Assembly (NCBI GenBank): GCA_002705465.1
Contig: PAGS01000021.1
Span: forward strand, 1 to 11,579
Reading direction: 5' to 3'
DNA: 11,579 nt
Source of the DNA: Halieaceae bacterium
Lineage (GTDB): Bacteria; Pseudomonadota; Gammaproteobacteria; Pseudomonadales; Halieaceae
A program made the translations under genes and the position numbers. How positions within the stretch are numbered: the stretch's first letter is position 1; every line of letters starts with the position of its first letter. A model generated the notes under the pieces. It was not told the origin of the DNA, ran no database searches, and saw only the letters and a program-made list of their open reading frames with translations. Of this stretch, positions 1-7,784 are shown in pieces.

Positions 1-258
1 CCACCGCCCGGATTCTTCCCACAGCTCGCCGGGCTGCACAACTGGCATCGTGAGTTCCAGTGCGCCCGCTCGCTCCATCTCTTCACGGACGACTTGCTCT
101 ACCTTCCGCAATACCCGGAGCCCCATTGGCATCCAGTTGTAGATCCCGGCGGCGACCCGACGAATCAGGCCAGCTCTCAGCATTAACTGGTGACTGACGA
201 CTTCCGCGTCTGCTGGCGTCTCTTTCAATGTGGAGAGCAGGAATTCACTGGCACGCAT
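1..258 (-). CDS. proS: Proline--tRNA ligase (ProRS), N-terminal part, cut by window edge
   Basis: ProRS charges tRNA-Pro with proline in the cytoplasm. Only the first 86 codons are present, read leftwards from an ATG whose complement is at 256-258. The translation begins [20 protein letters not shown] and continues with the LMLRAG motif, an [18 protein letters not shown] segment and a final ELWEESGRW. These are hallmarks of the bacterial long-form class II ProRS, including the start of motif 1. A GGAG six bases upstream of the ATG supports this start. The gene is transcribed away from the HU-family gene and is complete up to the edge, with no frameshift. The editing insertion and the catalytic motifs 2 and 3 would lie outside the window. 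Identity is from recognised family sequence and is very secure. Confidence 0.96.
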   Translation of the reverse strand, partial: MRASEFLLSTLKETPADAEVVSHQLMLRAGLIRRVAAGIYNWMPMGLRVLRKVEQVVREEMERAGALELTMPVVQPGELWEESGRW

Positions 259-454
259 AAACGACTCCAATTCAGGCGCGACCATTCTAATGTTGGTGGG
301 TGCTTGGCGTACAGCTGCCGCTGTAGAGGTGGGGCGTCAATGGGAATGTCACGCGGCATTGGGTTTGCAAGAATCCGGGTTTTTCATGTTGAGCACGCCT
401 GATTCTGCGATGATGGGGGCTGACCGGAACATACCACTGTAGCGAGACCCCGCT
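259..454. other. Divergent intergenic region between proS and the HU-family gene
   Basis: This 196-base spacer must hold the promoters for both flanking genes, which point away from each other. A proS promoter candidate lies at 284-313. For the rightward gene I see TTG-containing -35-like hexamers around 365 and 390, but none is paired with a convincing -10. The short open frames crossing it resemble no protein family I know and have no conserved features. Confidence 0.5.
284..313 (-). promoter_or_regulatory. Possible sigma70 promoter for proS
   Basis: On the minus strand a TAGAAT hexamer (complement of 284-289) matches five of six positions of the -10 consensus TATAAT. Eighteen bases upstream lies TGTACG (complement of 308-313), a poor -35 match. 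A start about seven bases downstream would give a leader of roughly 20 bases containing the proS GGAG ribosome site. The -10 is good and the -35 weak, so this is only a candidate. Confidence 0.35.
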
Positions 455-811
455 ATGCCCGATAAAAAAGCTGTCAAACAATCGCCAAAGAAAATGAGGG
501 CAGTGAAGGCGAAATTATCCAAGGCAGAGCTCGTCGCTTTATTGTCGGCCGACAGCGATGTCTCCACGGGAGACGTCAAGCGTGTGCTGGGCTCTCTCGA
601 GCGGCTTATGGAGGCGAGCATTGCCAAGCGCGGCATGGGAAGCTTCACTTTACCCGGTTTGATGAAGATCACGACGTTGCGGCGACCGGCGGTCAAGGCG
701 CGCAAGGGCATTAACCCTTTCACCGGGGAAGAAACGTGGTTCAAAGCCAAACCGGCGCGCACACAGGTCAAAATTCGTCCACTCAAAAAACTGAAGGGGT
801 TTGCCAACTGA
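455..811 (+). CDS. HU-family DNA-binding protein with Lys-rich N-terminal extension
   Basis: A small, very basic nucleoid-type protein of 118 residues. Residues 1-20 form a lysine-rich tail. Residues 21-60 match the helical HU core (KLSKAELVALLSADSDVS, then a helix with VLGSLERLMEA). Residues about 62-105 form the beta-arm region, with GSFTLPGLMKI, KARKGINPFTGEE and the basic end IRPLKKLK. The GINPFTGEE stretch occupies the place of the HU/IHF arm that carries the DNA-intercalating proline. The protein resembles the longer HU-like proteins of many proteobacteria rather than classical 90-residue HU or IHF, so I give no gene symbol. The ATG at 455 lacks a strong ribosome site; an internal ATG at 494 would remove part of the tail. 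It is probably a monocistronic gene. The family is secure; the cellular role (chromosome architecture) is inferred. Confidence 0.9.
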   Translation: MPDKKAVKQSPKKMRAVKAKLSKAELVALLSADSDVSTGDVKRVLGSLERLMEASIAKRGMGSFTLPGLMKITTLRRPAVKARKGINPFTGEETWFKAKPARTQVKIRPLKKLKGFAN

Positions 812-1028
812 GCGGTGCCCACGCGGGGCCCGGCGTGTCCGGTGCTACTGAAGATTGGCATCACCAAAAAGTCGCCGCAGACTGCCGCTCGGTGCCGAGC
901 TAAATCCTCACGCTCTGCGTACCTTTCACTAGATCTGCGTTTACTGTACGCTCCGCGCCCTTGAAAGCTATTCCTATGGCCTCATGCAGGTGTCCGGGCG
1001 TTACGCGGACTTGAATGAGGAGAACGCC

Positions 1029-1361
1029 ATGCCGATTTATGAATATTGCTGCAGGGAATGTGGCCACAGTCTTGAAGCGATCCAGAAGCTGGCTGATGCG
1101 CCGCTCACAGACTGTCCTGCTTGTTCCCGCCCCACCCTGAAAAAGCAAGTCAGCGCACCTTCGTTCCGGTTATCCGGCGGAGGCTGGTACGAGACTGATT
1201 TCAAAACCGGCGAGAAGAAAAATATTGCCGGCGAGAAAGCAGACGGTGCTCGCAAGGGCGCCGCTCAATCGGAGCAGGGCGGTAGCTCAGGCACAAATGA
1301 GAAGAAAACCGAGCCCAAAACCGCGTCGTCGCCCGCTAGTGAATCCTCTAAGGCGGGATGA
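1029..1361 (+). CDS. FmdB-family zinc-ribbon protein
   Basis: A 110-residue protein starting [16 protein letters not shown]. Cysteine pairs at residues 8/11 and 29/32 form a zinc ribbon, the signature of the FmdB 'putative regulatory protein' family. The rest, after about residue 75, is a low-complexity hydrophilic tail rich in Lys, Glu, Ser and Ala. I chose the start at 1029 because MPIYEY is the conserved N-terminus and GAGGAG (1017-1022) sits six bases upstream; the open frame also extends 15 codons further upstream without homology. Its stop lies just before aspS, the usual position of this family in gammaproteobacteria, suggesting cotranscription and perhaps a translation-related role. 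Biochemical function is unknown; the original link to formamidase expression is weak. Confidence 0.9.
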   Translation: MPIYEYCCRECGHSLEAIQKLADAPLTDCPACSRPTLKKQVSAPSFRLSGGGWYETDFKTGEKKNIAGEKADGARKGAAQSEQGGSSGTNEKKTEPKTASSPASESSKAG

Positions 1362-1380
1362 GAACCGGATATCAGATCAT

Positions 1381-1384
1381 GGAG
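1381..1384 (+). promoter_or_regulatory. Ribosome binding site deciding the aspS start
   Basis: GGAG lies six bases before the ATG at 1391 and three before an adjacent in-frame ATG at 1388. Six is the better spacing, so 1391 is the likelier start. The more upstream ATG at 1358, which overlaps the stop of the zinc-ribbon gene, has no ribosome site and would add eleven residues with no counterpart in known AspRS. Confidence 0.6.
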
Positions 1385-1390
1385 ACAATG

Positions 1391-3169
1391 ATGCGAACCC
1401 ACTATTGCGGCCTGATTGATGAAGCTTTGATTGATCAAACCGTCACGTTATGTGGCTGGGTGGATCGGCGCCGAGATCATGGCGGGGTCATCTTTCTCGA
1501 CATGCGAGATCGCGAGGGTGTTGTTCAAGTTGTCTTCGACCCCGACACCGAAGAGCATTTTCAGCGTGCTGACAGTGTGCGAAGCGAGTACGTCCTTCAA
1601 ATCACGGGGCGAGTCAGGGCGCGCTCGGCAGAGACGGTGAATCCGAATATGGCCTCTGGCCGGATCGAGGTATTGGGCAAGACGCTCGAGATTTTGAATG
1701 TGGCTCAGACGCCACCCTTTCCTCTGGACGCCCACCACTCCGTAGGAGAGGACGTGCGCTTGCGCTACCGGTATATGGATTTGCGCCGCCCTGAGATGCA
1801 ACAAAACCTGATCGCCCGTGCCCGCATTACCTCAAGCATTCGACGCTACCTTGATGAGCAGGGTTTTCTCGACATCGAAACCCCCATACTGACCCGAGCA
1901 ACCCCTGAGGGTGCCCGGGACTACTTGGTCCCCAGCCGAACTCAGCCCGGATCATTCTTTGCCTTGCCGCAGTCTCCACAGTTATTCAAGCAGTTGCTGA
2001 TGGTGTCGGGATTTGATCGCTATTATCAAATTGCGCGCTGTTTTCGCGACGAAGACTTACGCGCGGACAGACAGCCAGAATTTACGCAGATCGATATTGA
2101 AACCGCCTTTCTCAGCGCAGAGGAGGTGATGTCCATCACTGAGGGTATGGTGCGCAACCTTTTTCAGGAACAACTGGGCGTGGAATTGGGAAAATTTCCC
2201 CGGATGGCCTGGGCGGAGGCCATGGAACGTTTTGGCTCCGATAAGCCCGACCTCAGGATCAAGTGGGAGCTGGTTTCGATAGATGATTTGATGACTGGCG
2301 TTGATTTCAAGGTCTTTAGCGGGCCCGCGCAGGATCCCCATAGTCGGGTCGCTGCCTTGAAGATTCCCGGTGGCGCCTCGCTGTCTCGAAAGGAAATCGA
2401 TGACTACACCGATTTTGTTGGGGTCTATGGCGCGAAAGGGCTGGCCTGGGTCAAGGTGAACGATCGCGCGGCAGGGATCGAGGGTTTGCAGTCGCCGATT
2501 CTCAAGTTCATGCCCGATGACACGGTGCTCGCCATGCTGGAGCGACTCGGTGCCGCCGACGGCGACATTCTCTTCTTCGGCGCCGACAGGCGCTCGGTTG
2601 TTAACGAATCACTGGGTGCTCTGCGACTGAAAGTGGCCGCCGATATGAACCAGATCGCCGATAGCTGGGCGCCGCTGTGGGTGGTGGATTTTCCGATGTT
2701 TGAGCGCGATGAACGTGGTGGTATGACCGCGCTGCACCATCCCTTCACTGCTCCGGTTTGCACTGCAGAGGCACTGAAAGAAGACCCAGAGGCCGCGCTA
2801 TCTCAGGCCTATGACATGGTGCTCAATGGCAGCGAAATCGGCGGTGGGTCTGTGCGTATACACGATCAGACCATGCAGCAGACCGTTTTTGAGCTCTTGG
2901 GCATCGACGCAGCGGAGGCGGAGTCGAAATTTGGATTTTTGCTCAGTGCGTTGCGTCACGGTGCTCCGCCCCACGCCGGTCTGGCCTTCGGGTTGGATCG
3001 TCTTGTTATGCTCATGGTCGGCGGGCAGTCAATTCGCGATGTGATTGCATTTCCTAAGACTCAGAGCGCGCAGTGTGTGATGACCGAGGCGCCCGGCACG
3101 GTGTCTGAGCAGCAGATGCGGGAGCTGTCATTGCGCTCCAGACGCACCGAGCCCCCCGCCAGCGAGTAA
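1391..3169 (+). CDS. aspS: Aspartate--tRNA ligase (AspRS), bacterial type, possibly non-discriminating
   Basis: A class IIb synthetase that attaches aspartate to tRNA-Asp in the cytoplasm. At 592 residues it is the usual bacterial length (E. coli has 590). Residues 1-105 form the OB-fold anticodon-binding domain ([20 protein letters not shown]). The catalytic core has motif 2 at about 218-236 ([20 protein letters not shown]) and motif 3 at about 530-537 (GLAFGLDR, with the ATP-binding Arg537). The bacterial insertion domain lies between, at roughly 290-420. Residue 30 is His, as in the non-discriminating Pseudomonas aeruginosa enzyme, where E. coli has Leu. Non-discriminating enzymes also make Asp-tRNA-Asn, which GatCAB then amidates; this is inference. 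The gene lies between the zinc-ribbon gene and yebC (6-base gap), probably in one operon. Confidence 0.98.
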   Translation: MRTHYCGLIDEALIDQTVTLCGWVDRRRDHGGVIFLDMRDREGVVQVVFDPDTEEHFQRADSVRSEYVLQITGRVRARSAETVNPNMASGRIEVLGKTLEILNVAQTPPFPLDAHHSVGEDVRLRYRYMDLRRPEMQQNLIARARITSSIRRYLDEQGFLDIETPILTRATPEGARDYLVPSRTQPGSFFALPQSPQLFKQLLMVSGFDRYYQIARCFRDEDLRADRQPEFTQIDIETAFLSAEEVMSITEGMVRNLFQEQLGVELGKFPRMAWAEAMERFGSDKPDLRIKWELVSIDDLMTGVDFKVFSGPAQDPHSRVAALKIPGGASLSRKEIDDYTDFVGVYGAKGLAWVKVNDRAAGIEGLQSPILKFMPDDTVLAMLERLGAADGDILFFGADRRSVVNESLGALRLKVAADMNQIADSWAPLWVVDFPMFERDERGGMTALHHPFTAPVCTAEALKEDPEAALSQAYDMVLNGSEIGGGSVRIHDQTMQQTVFELLGIDAAEAESKFGFLLSALRHGAPPHAGLAFGLDRLVMLMVGGQSIRDVIAFPKTQSAQCVMTEAPGTVSEQQMRELSLRSRRTEPPASE

Positions 3170-3175
3170 ATTGCC

Positions 3176-3919
3176 ATGGCTGGCCACAGTAAATGGGCAA
3201 ATATCAAGCACCGCAAGGCGGCTCAGGATGCGAAGCGCGGCAAGCTGTTTACAAAACTGATTCGTGAACTTGTTGTGGCCGCTAGAGCGGGTGGGCCCCT
3301 CGTAGAAGATAACCCTCGTCTTCGCGCGGCGGTCGATAAAGCCCTCGGTGCCAACATGAAACGCGACACTATCGACAACGCCATCGCCCGAGGCGCCGGC
3401 ACCGGTGAAGCGGACAATATGGAGGAGCTGACCTACGAGGGCTATGCCTCTGGTGGCGTCGCTGTGCTAGTTGAGGTCATGACAGACAACCGGAACCGGA
3501 CCGTCGCCGAGGTGAGACATGCGTTCACCAAGCGAGGCGGCAATCTGGGCACCGATGGATCGGTCGCCTATCTGTTCTCGCGGACTGGTTTGATTCAGTT
3601 TGCGCCGGGTGCCGACGAGGAGGCGGTCATGGATGTGGCGCTTGAAGCAGGCGCTGATGACATTGTCGCCGCAGATGACGGCAGCCTTGACGTTATGACT
3701 CCCTGGGAAGCGATGACTGAGATTCGCGACGCGTTGGTGGCGGCGGGCCTTGAACCTGTGCATGCAGAGGTCACGATGCTACCCAGCACTGAGTTGCTAT
3801 TGGATGCTGCTATGGCACCAAGCGTCGTGGGGCTCATCGACATGCTCGAGGACCTCGATGACGTTCAGAACGTCTATACCAACGCTGATATCCCTGAGGA
3901 CGTTCTCGCTTCTCTGTAA
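3176..3919 (+). CDS. yebC: YebC/PmpR (TACO1) family protein
   Basis: A 247-residue protein with the full YebC signature: [22 protein letters not shown] at the N-terminus, then [11 protein letters not shown], the central [18 protein letters not shown], the [14 protein letters not shown] block and the C-terminal [16 protein letters not shown]. Length is typical (E. coli 246). The family was first annotated as transcriptional regulators (PmpR). More recent work on bacterial YebC and mitochondrial TACO1 supports a ribosome-associated role in relieving pauses at proline-rich stretches. The gene follows aspS by six bases and so shares its transcript; its ribosome site is weak (GAG in the end of aspS), suggesting coupling. 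Family assignment is certain; which of the two roles applies here cannot be read from sequence. Confidence 0.96.
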   Translation: MAGHSKWANIKHRKAAQDAKRGKLFTKLIRELVVAARAGGPLVEDNPRLRAAVDKALGANMKRDTIDNAIARGAGTGEADNMEELTYEGYASGGVAVLVEVMTDNRNRTVAEVRHAFTKRGGNLGTDGSVAYLFSRTGLIQFAPGADEEAVMDVALEAGADDIVAADDGSLDVMTPWEAMTEIRDALVAAGLEPVHAEVTMLPSTELLLDAAMAPSVVGLIDMLEDLDDVQNVYTNADIPEDVLASL

Positions 3920-4006
3920 ATTTTCTGCCGCCGTTTTTTCCGGCTTAGCCATGACCTTTGCGCCGCAATCGGTCAAACTTGAACTTGGTTTGTGCTGGTT
4001 GCCGCT

Positions 4007-4525
4007 ATGACAGTCATACTCGGTATTGACCCTGGATCGCGAAAGACGGGTTTTGGCATTATCCGCGTCGATCGAAAACAACCGGTCTATGTGTCCAGCG
4101 GCACCATTCGGTTACCAGTCAAAGAGCCGCTCAGTGTTCGCCTGAGGGTGTTGTTTGAATCGCTCTCGGAAATCATCGATACCCATCGACCTACGGTGGC
4201 TGCCATCGAGAGCGTGTTTATGGCGAAGAGCGCAGACTCTGCGCTCAAGTTGGGCCATGCCCGTGGTGCCGCGATGGTTGCCTGCGTCATCAACGAGCTT
4301 GCTGTTTTCGAATACGCCGCGCGTCAGATTAAACAATCAGTCGTGGGAACGGGCGCTGCGAGCAAGCAGCAGGTGCAGCACATGGTAACGGCACTGCTGG
4401 GCTTGTCCGCTGAGCCCGTTGAGGACGCTGCGGACGGGCTCGCTGCTGCGCTCTGCCACTGCCACGCGGAGGAGCTCTCCGGGGCGTTGGCGGCCAGTGG
4501 CTTCAAAGCAGGGCGTTTGAGGTAA
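4007..4525 (+). CDS. ruvC: Crossover junction endodeoxyribonuclease RuvC
   Basis: RuvC is the Holliday-junction resolvase, cutting two opposed strands after RuvAB branch migration. The protein has 172 residues (E. coli 173). The acidic active-site residues are visible: Asp8 in ILGIDPGSRKTGFG, Glu68 in AAIESVFMAKSADSALKLG, and Asp140 and Asp143 in VEDAADGLAAA. The family C-terminus GRLR is present. I chose ATG 4007 because MTVILGIDPGS aligns with the E. coli start. A GTG five codons upstream (3992) is in frame but adds nothing conserved; neither start has a strong ribosome site. The 87-base gap after yebC may contain a promoter, but I saw no clear one and no LexA box. ruvA begins nine bases after the stop. 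Confidence 0.97.
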   Translation: MTVILGIDPGSRKTGFGIIRVDRKQPVYVSSGTIRLPVKEPLSVRLRVLFESLSEIIDTHRPTVAAIESVFMAKSADSALKLGHARGAAMVACVINELAVFEYAARQIKQSVVGTGAASKQQVQHMVTALLGLSAEPVEDAADGLAAALCHCHAEELSGALAASGFKAGRLR

Positions 4526-4534
4526 AGTGGCGCC

Positions 4535-5158
4535 ATGATTGGACAAATCCGCGGAACCTTGATCGGGCGGCAAGCACCAGAAATTTTGGTTGATGTAGGC
4601 GGTATTGGTTACGAAGTGCAGGTGCCAATGACCACGCTGTATCAGCTCCCCGAACTAGGCCAACCTGTCAGCCTTCTTACCCATTTCATCGTGCGCGAGG
4701 ATGCGCAGCAGTTGTATGGCTTTTCTGAGGCGGCCGACCGCCGGTTGTTCAGAGAGTTGATCAAGGTCAGCGGAGTCGGTCCCCGACTCGCACTGACCTT
4801 GCTGTCAGGGATGAACGCCGCGGATTTTGGGCGATGTTTGCAGCGCGATGATGTGGCGGCGCTGGTGGCGCTTCCGGGGGTAGGCCGGAAAACCGCCGAG
4901 CGTTTGCTGGTTGAAATGCGGGATAAAGCGGGTGACTGGCTGGAAGAACTGTCGCCTACCTCTGAGGTCTCAGCTCAGCTGGAAGACCCGGTCTCCAAAG
5001 GCGTGGATCACCGAGCGGAAGCTGAGCAAGCGCTCGTCTCGCTGGGCTACAAACTGACCGAGGCCGCTAAATTAATTGCGAGCGCGGATGCGCCGGACGA
5101 CGCCAGCAGTGAGGAGTTGATCCGGTTGGCACTGCGCGCAGCCGGCGGGGGACGATGA
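4535..5158 (+). CDS. ruvA: Holliday junction branch migration protein RuvA
   Basis: RuvA binds the four-way DNA junction as a tetramer and loads the RuvB motors. The 207-residue protein has the three RuvA domains. An N-terminal OB fold (about 1-62) begins [20 protein letters not shown]. Two helix-hairpin-helix motifs follow, at about 78-91 ([15 protein letters not shown]) and 113-127 ([15 protein letters not shown]). After an acidic linker (about 138-158), the C-terminal three-helix domain (160-203, [10 protein letters not shown] and [10 protein letters not shown]) contacts RuvB. Length is close to E. coli (203). It starts nine bases after ruvC and is followed 28 bases later by ruvB, the standard ruvCAB order. 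Confidence 0.97.
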   Translation: MIGQIRGTLIGRQAPEILVDVGGIGYEVQVPMTTLYQLPELGQPVSLLTHFIVREDAQQLYGFSEAADRRLFRELIKVSGVGPRLALTLLSGMNAADFGRCLQRDDVAALVALPGVGRKTAERLLVEMRDKAGDWLEELSPTSEVSAQLEDPVSKGVDHRAEAEQALVSLGYKLTEAAKLIASADAPDDASSEELIRLALRAAGGGR

Positions 5159-5173
5159 TGAGCCTAACTGTTC

Positions 5174-5178
5174 GAGGA
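5174..5178 (+). promoter_or_regulatory. Ribosome binding site for the GTG start of ruvB
   Basis: GAGGA ends eight bases before GTG 5187. Two ATGs overlapping the ruvA stop (5155 and 5158) are out of the ruvB frame, so this site supports the GTG as the true start. Confidence 0.65.
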
Positions 5179-5186
5179 TTGAGCGG

Positions 5187-6236
5187 GTGATCGAAACCGA
5201 CCGACTGGTTGCGGCTGATGCCGGAGACCGGCGAGAGGATGCCGTTGATCGGGCGATCCGGCCGCGGCGGCTGGATGAGTACATTGGGCAGCGCGCCGTC
5301 CGCGAGCAAATGGAAATTTTTCTTACAGCGGCCCGAGGTAGAGCCGAGCCACTGGATCACACGCTGATTTTTGGCCCGCCGGGTCTGGGCAAGACCACGC
5401 TCGCCAGCATCATTGCTGAGGAAATGGGCGTGCAGTTAAAAACGACCAGCGGGCCGGTCCTTGAGAAAGCCGGCGATATTGCTGCACTGATGACCAATCT
5501 CGAGCCCGGAGATGTCTTGTTTATTGACGAGATCCACCGCCTCAGCCCTTTTGTCGAGGAGGTGTTGTACCCCGCGATGGAGGACTATCAGCTCGACATC
5601 ATGATCGGTGAGGGCCCTGCCGCTCGCTCGATAAAACTGGATTTGCCACCGTTTACGCTGGTAGGCGCGACAACCCGGGCCGGATTGCTGACTTCTCCTC
5701 TGCGCGATCGCTTTGGCATTGTGCAGCGCCTTGAATTCTACGATGCGGTGGAGCTCGCCGAAATTGTGCGGCGCTCGGCGCGAATTTTGGAGATCTACAC
5801 TGACGAGGATGGCGCGGCGGCGATTGCGCGACGGTCCCGGGGCACACCTCGCATAGCAAACCGGCTGTTACGAAGGGTTCGTGACTATGCCGAGGTCAAG
5901 GCTAATGGAAGCGTTGATGGAGCAACCGCGGAGGCGGCCCTCGATCTTTTGAGCGTTGATGCGCAGGGTTTCGACCATCTTGATCGGCGCTTGCTTCTCA
6001 CCATGATCGAAAAGTTTGATGGTGGACCAGTGGGTGTCGATAGTCTGGCCGCAGCCATCTCTGAGGAGCGCGGTACTATCGAGGACGTTTTGGAACCCTT
6101 CCTGATTCAGCAGGGTTTTATCCTGCGGACGCCGAGGGGTAGGATCGCAACGCGACACGCCTATGCCCATTTCGGTATGACGTTTCAGGGATCCGCGGCG
6201 GAAACCCTCAGTCTTGATTTGGATCCCGCGCCGTGA
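5187..6236 (+). CDS. ruvB: Holliday junction branch migration ATPase RuvB
   Basis: RuvB is the hexameric AAA+ motor that drives branch migration of Holliday junctions. The GTG start gives [10 protein letters not shown], aligning with the E. coli N-terminus MIEADRLISA. Visible motifs are Walker A GPPGLGKT (63-70), Walker [10 protein letters not shown] (111-119), sensor 1 GATTRAG (160-166) and the arginine-finger segment SPLRDRFG (170-177). The small AAA+ lid and a winged-helix DNA-binding domain follow ([15 protein letters not shown], then [15 protein letters not shown] and TPRGR). At 349 residues it is slightly longer than E. coli (336), mainly in the N-terminal linker and C-terminal tail. 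Its TGA overlaps the GTG of ybgC (GTGA), tying DNA repair and Tol genes into one transcription unit. Confidence 0.98.
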   Translation: MIETDRLVAADAGDRREDAVDRAIRPRRLDEYIGQRAVREQMEIFLTAARGRAEPLDHTLIFGPPGLGKTTLASIIAEEMGVQLKTTSGPVLEKAGDIAALMTNLEPGDVLFIDEIHRLSPFVEEVLYPAMEDYQLDIMIGEGPAARSIKLDLPPFTLVGATTRAGLLTSPLRDRFGIVQRLEFYDAVELAEIVRRSARILEIYTDEDGAAAIARRSRGTPRIANRLLRRVRDYAEVKANGSVDGATAEAALDLLSVDAQGFDHLDRRLLLTMIEKFDGGPVGVDSLAAAISEERGTIEDVLEPFLIQQGFILRTPRGRIATRHAYAHFGMTFQGSAAETLSLDLDPAP

Positions 6237-6658
6237 GTGCGGAATTTTTGCTACCGGTCCGTGTCTATATTGAGGATACGGACGCCGGTGGCATTGTGTA
6301 TTACGTGAACTACCTTAAGTACTTTGAGCGGTGTCGGACTGAATTGATGCGAGCTCTGGGAACCGAGCGTGCCGCTATATCGGAGTCAGGGTGGATGTTC
6401 GTGGTCTCGAAGCTCGAGGTGTCTTATCGACAGCCCGCGCATTTGGATGATGAGTTACAGGCCACGGCTTCGATTACCGCTGTGGGAGGTGCGACCATCG
6501 TTTTTTTTCAATCTGTAAGGAGAGGGGAAACAGTATTGGTTGAGGGCGATGTGCAAATAGCCTGTGTCGACTGCGAAACGGGAAGGCCCCGGCGCTTACC
6601 ACATTTGCTGAGGCGCCAGGCGGATGCCTGCTTCTTAGCGCAGGGGGACACAGGATGA
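6233..6658 (+). CDS. ybgC: Tol-Pal-associated acyl-CoA thioesterase YbgC
   Basis: A cytoplasmic hot-dog-fold thioesterase of 141 residues (E. coli 134), active on acyl-CoA and often linked to phospholipid metabolism near the Tol complex. The 4HBT active-site block is [25 protein letters not shown], residues 11-35, with catalytic Asp17. Position 24, where E. coli has a His, is Tyr; I recall Tyr here in Pseudomonas-type YbgC as well, so the enzyme is probably still active. The remainder carries the LDDEL and [14 protein letters not shown] segments of the family. The GTG start overlaps the ruvB stop and has no clear ribosome site, so translation is probably coupled. Its stop overlaps the tolQ start (ATGA). 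First gene of the classic tol-pal cluster. Confidence 0.94.
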   Translation: MSAEFLLPVRVYIEDTDAGGIVYYVNYLKYFERCRTELMRALGTERAAISESGWMFVVSKLEVSYRQPAHLDDELQATASITAVGGATIVFFQSVRRGETVLVEGDVQIACVDCETGRPRRLPHLLRRQADACFLAQGDTG

Positions 6659-7365
6659 GTGAGGAATTAGGGTTAATCGAGCTCATTTTTGGCGCCAGTG
6701 CGGTAGTTCAGGCAGTGATGCTGATATTGGTTTTGGCCTCGCTGTCTTCTTGGTTCCTCATTATCCAGCGGGTGATGTTGATGCGCAGGGCCGACGAGGC
6801 TCTGCTGTCTTTTGAGGAGCGCTTTTGGTCTGGCATAGATCTCGCTCAGTTATACCGAGAGGGTAATCAGGCGGTGGCCGATGGCGAGTTACCTACCGGC
6901 GCTGAGAGCCTGTTTCGCGCCGGCTTCAAAGAGTTCTCCAGGCTGTCCCAGCAGTCAGACATGGATGCGGATGCGATCTTGGAAGGCTCCCGCCGGGCGA
7001 TGCGCGTGGCGTTGATGCGCGAGACCGACCGCATTGAGCAGCACCTACCTTTCCTCGCCTCGGTGGGTTCGACCAGTCCCTACATCGGATTGCTGGGAAC
7101 AGTGTGGGGCATCATGCACTCTTTCAGAGGATTGGCTAATGCGACTCAGGCGACCTTGGCTTCCGTCGCGCCCGGCATCTCGGAAGCCCTCATCGCAACC
7201 GCCATGGGGCTGTTTGCAGCCATCCCGGCCGTGTTGGCCTACAACCGCCTGGCCGCGAGGAGTGACGCGTTGCTGAATCGTTACGAGACGTTTCTGGACG
7301 AATTCTCGGGGATTTTGCAACGCCAAACCTATGCGCTGAAAGCGCATCAGACGCCAAGAGCTTAA
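6655..7365 (+). CDS. tolQ: Tol-Pal proton channel subunit TolQ
   Basis: An inner-membrane subunit of the TolQR proton channel that energises TolA, homologous to ExbB and MotA. The 236-residue protein has three predicted membrane segments: about 14-37 (VVQAVMLILVLASLSSWFLI), 134-155 and 170-196, with a large cytoplasmic loop between the first two. The signature GLLGTVWGIMHSF (145-157) and the SEALIATAMGLFAAIPAV stretch carry the two pore threonines, Thr149 and Thr182, that correspond to the channel residues of E. coli TolQ. Length is near E. coli (230). The ATG overlaps the ybgC stop, with GGGGGA upstream. tolR follows after two bases, consistent with coordinated synthesis of the complex. Confidence 0.97.
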   Translation: MSEELGLIELIFGASAVVQAVMLILVLASLSSWFLIIQRVMLMRRADEALLSFEERFWSGIDLAQLYREGNQAVADGELPTGAESLFRAGFKEFSRLSQQSDMDADAILEGSRRAMRVALMRETDRIEQHLPFLASVGSTSPYIGLLGTVWGIMHSFRGLANATQATLASVAPGISEALIATAMGLFAAIPAVLAYNRLAARSDALLNRYETFLDEFSGILQRQTYALKAHQTPRA

Positions 7366-7367
7366 CT

Positions 7368-7784
7368 ATGCGCCGGCGCAGGATGCTTGCTGAAATCAAT
7401 GTGGTGCCCTACATCGATGTAATGCTCGTGCTGCTGGTGATTTTTATGGTGACGGCGCCGATGCTCATGCAAGGTGTGGAGGTTGACCTGCCGGATGCAG
7501 ATGCAGCGCCGGTTGAAGACCAGGATGCCGAGCCGCTGATTGTTTCTATTAACGATCGGGGACAATTGTTTCTGAACCTCGGCGGTGACGGGCAGCAGCC
7601 GCTGGAGCTTGCCACGATTCGCCAGCGCGTTGCAGCAGTGCTCAGAAGATCTCCCGGCAAGCCGGTGCTGGTCTGGGGGGATGAAAAAGTGGCCTATGGC
7701 AATGTGGTCGCGGTGATGACGGCGCTTCAGGAAGCGGGCGCTCCCTCCGTCGGACTCGTGACGGAAAGTTCGGCGGTCAACTGA
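7368..7784 (+). CDS. tolR: Tol-Pal proton channel subunit TolR
   Basis: TolR is the bitopic partner of TolQ, homologous to ExbD and MotB; it carries the proton-responsive aspartate and a periplasmic domain. The 138-residue protein begins with a short basic cytoplasmic tail (MRRRR) and INVVPYIDVMLVLLVIFMVTAP, in which Asp17 is the channel aspartate (Asp23 in E. coli). Residues about 15-35 form the membrane segment. VEVDLPDA follows, then the periplasmic domain ending AGAPSVGLVTE. The N-terminal tail is a few residues shorter than in E. coli (total 142). It starts two bases after tolQ, and its TGA shares bases with the tolA ATG (TGATG). Confidence 0.97.
   Translation: MRRRRMLAEINVVPYIDVMLVLLVIFMVTAPMLMQGVEVDLPDADAAPVEDQDAEPLIVSINDRGQLFLNLGGDGQQPLELATIRQRVAAVLRRSPGKPVLVWGDEKVAYGNVVAVMTALQEAGAPSVGLVTESSAVN

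Noticed and set aside
349-867. Antisense open frame of 172 codons over the HU-family gene
   Set aside because: The sense protein has clear HU signatures; the antisense product has none.
812-1028. Terminator or promoter in the gap after the HU-family gene
   Set aside because: A CACGC/GCGTG inverted repeat around 830 has no T-run, and the -35-like TTGAAA at 961 has no matching -10. Nothing here is good enough to annotate.
984-1028. Upstream ATG extending the zinc-ribbon protein by 15 residues
   Set aside because: The conserved N-terminus MPIYEY and the GAGGAG site point to 1029.
1358-1390. ATG at 1358 as the aspS start, overlapping the zinc-ribbon gene stop
   Set aside because: It has no ribosome site and adds eleven residues absent from known AspRS; ATG 1391 has GGAG at good spacing.
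6501-6508. Runs of eight T in ybgC (about here) and tolB (8756-8763) as phase-variation or frameshift sites
   Set aside because: Both encode normal Phe-Phe positions within intact genes; no alternative frame leads to a plausible product, and two such runs are unremarkable.
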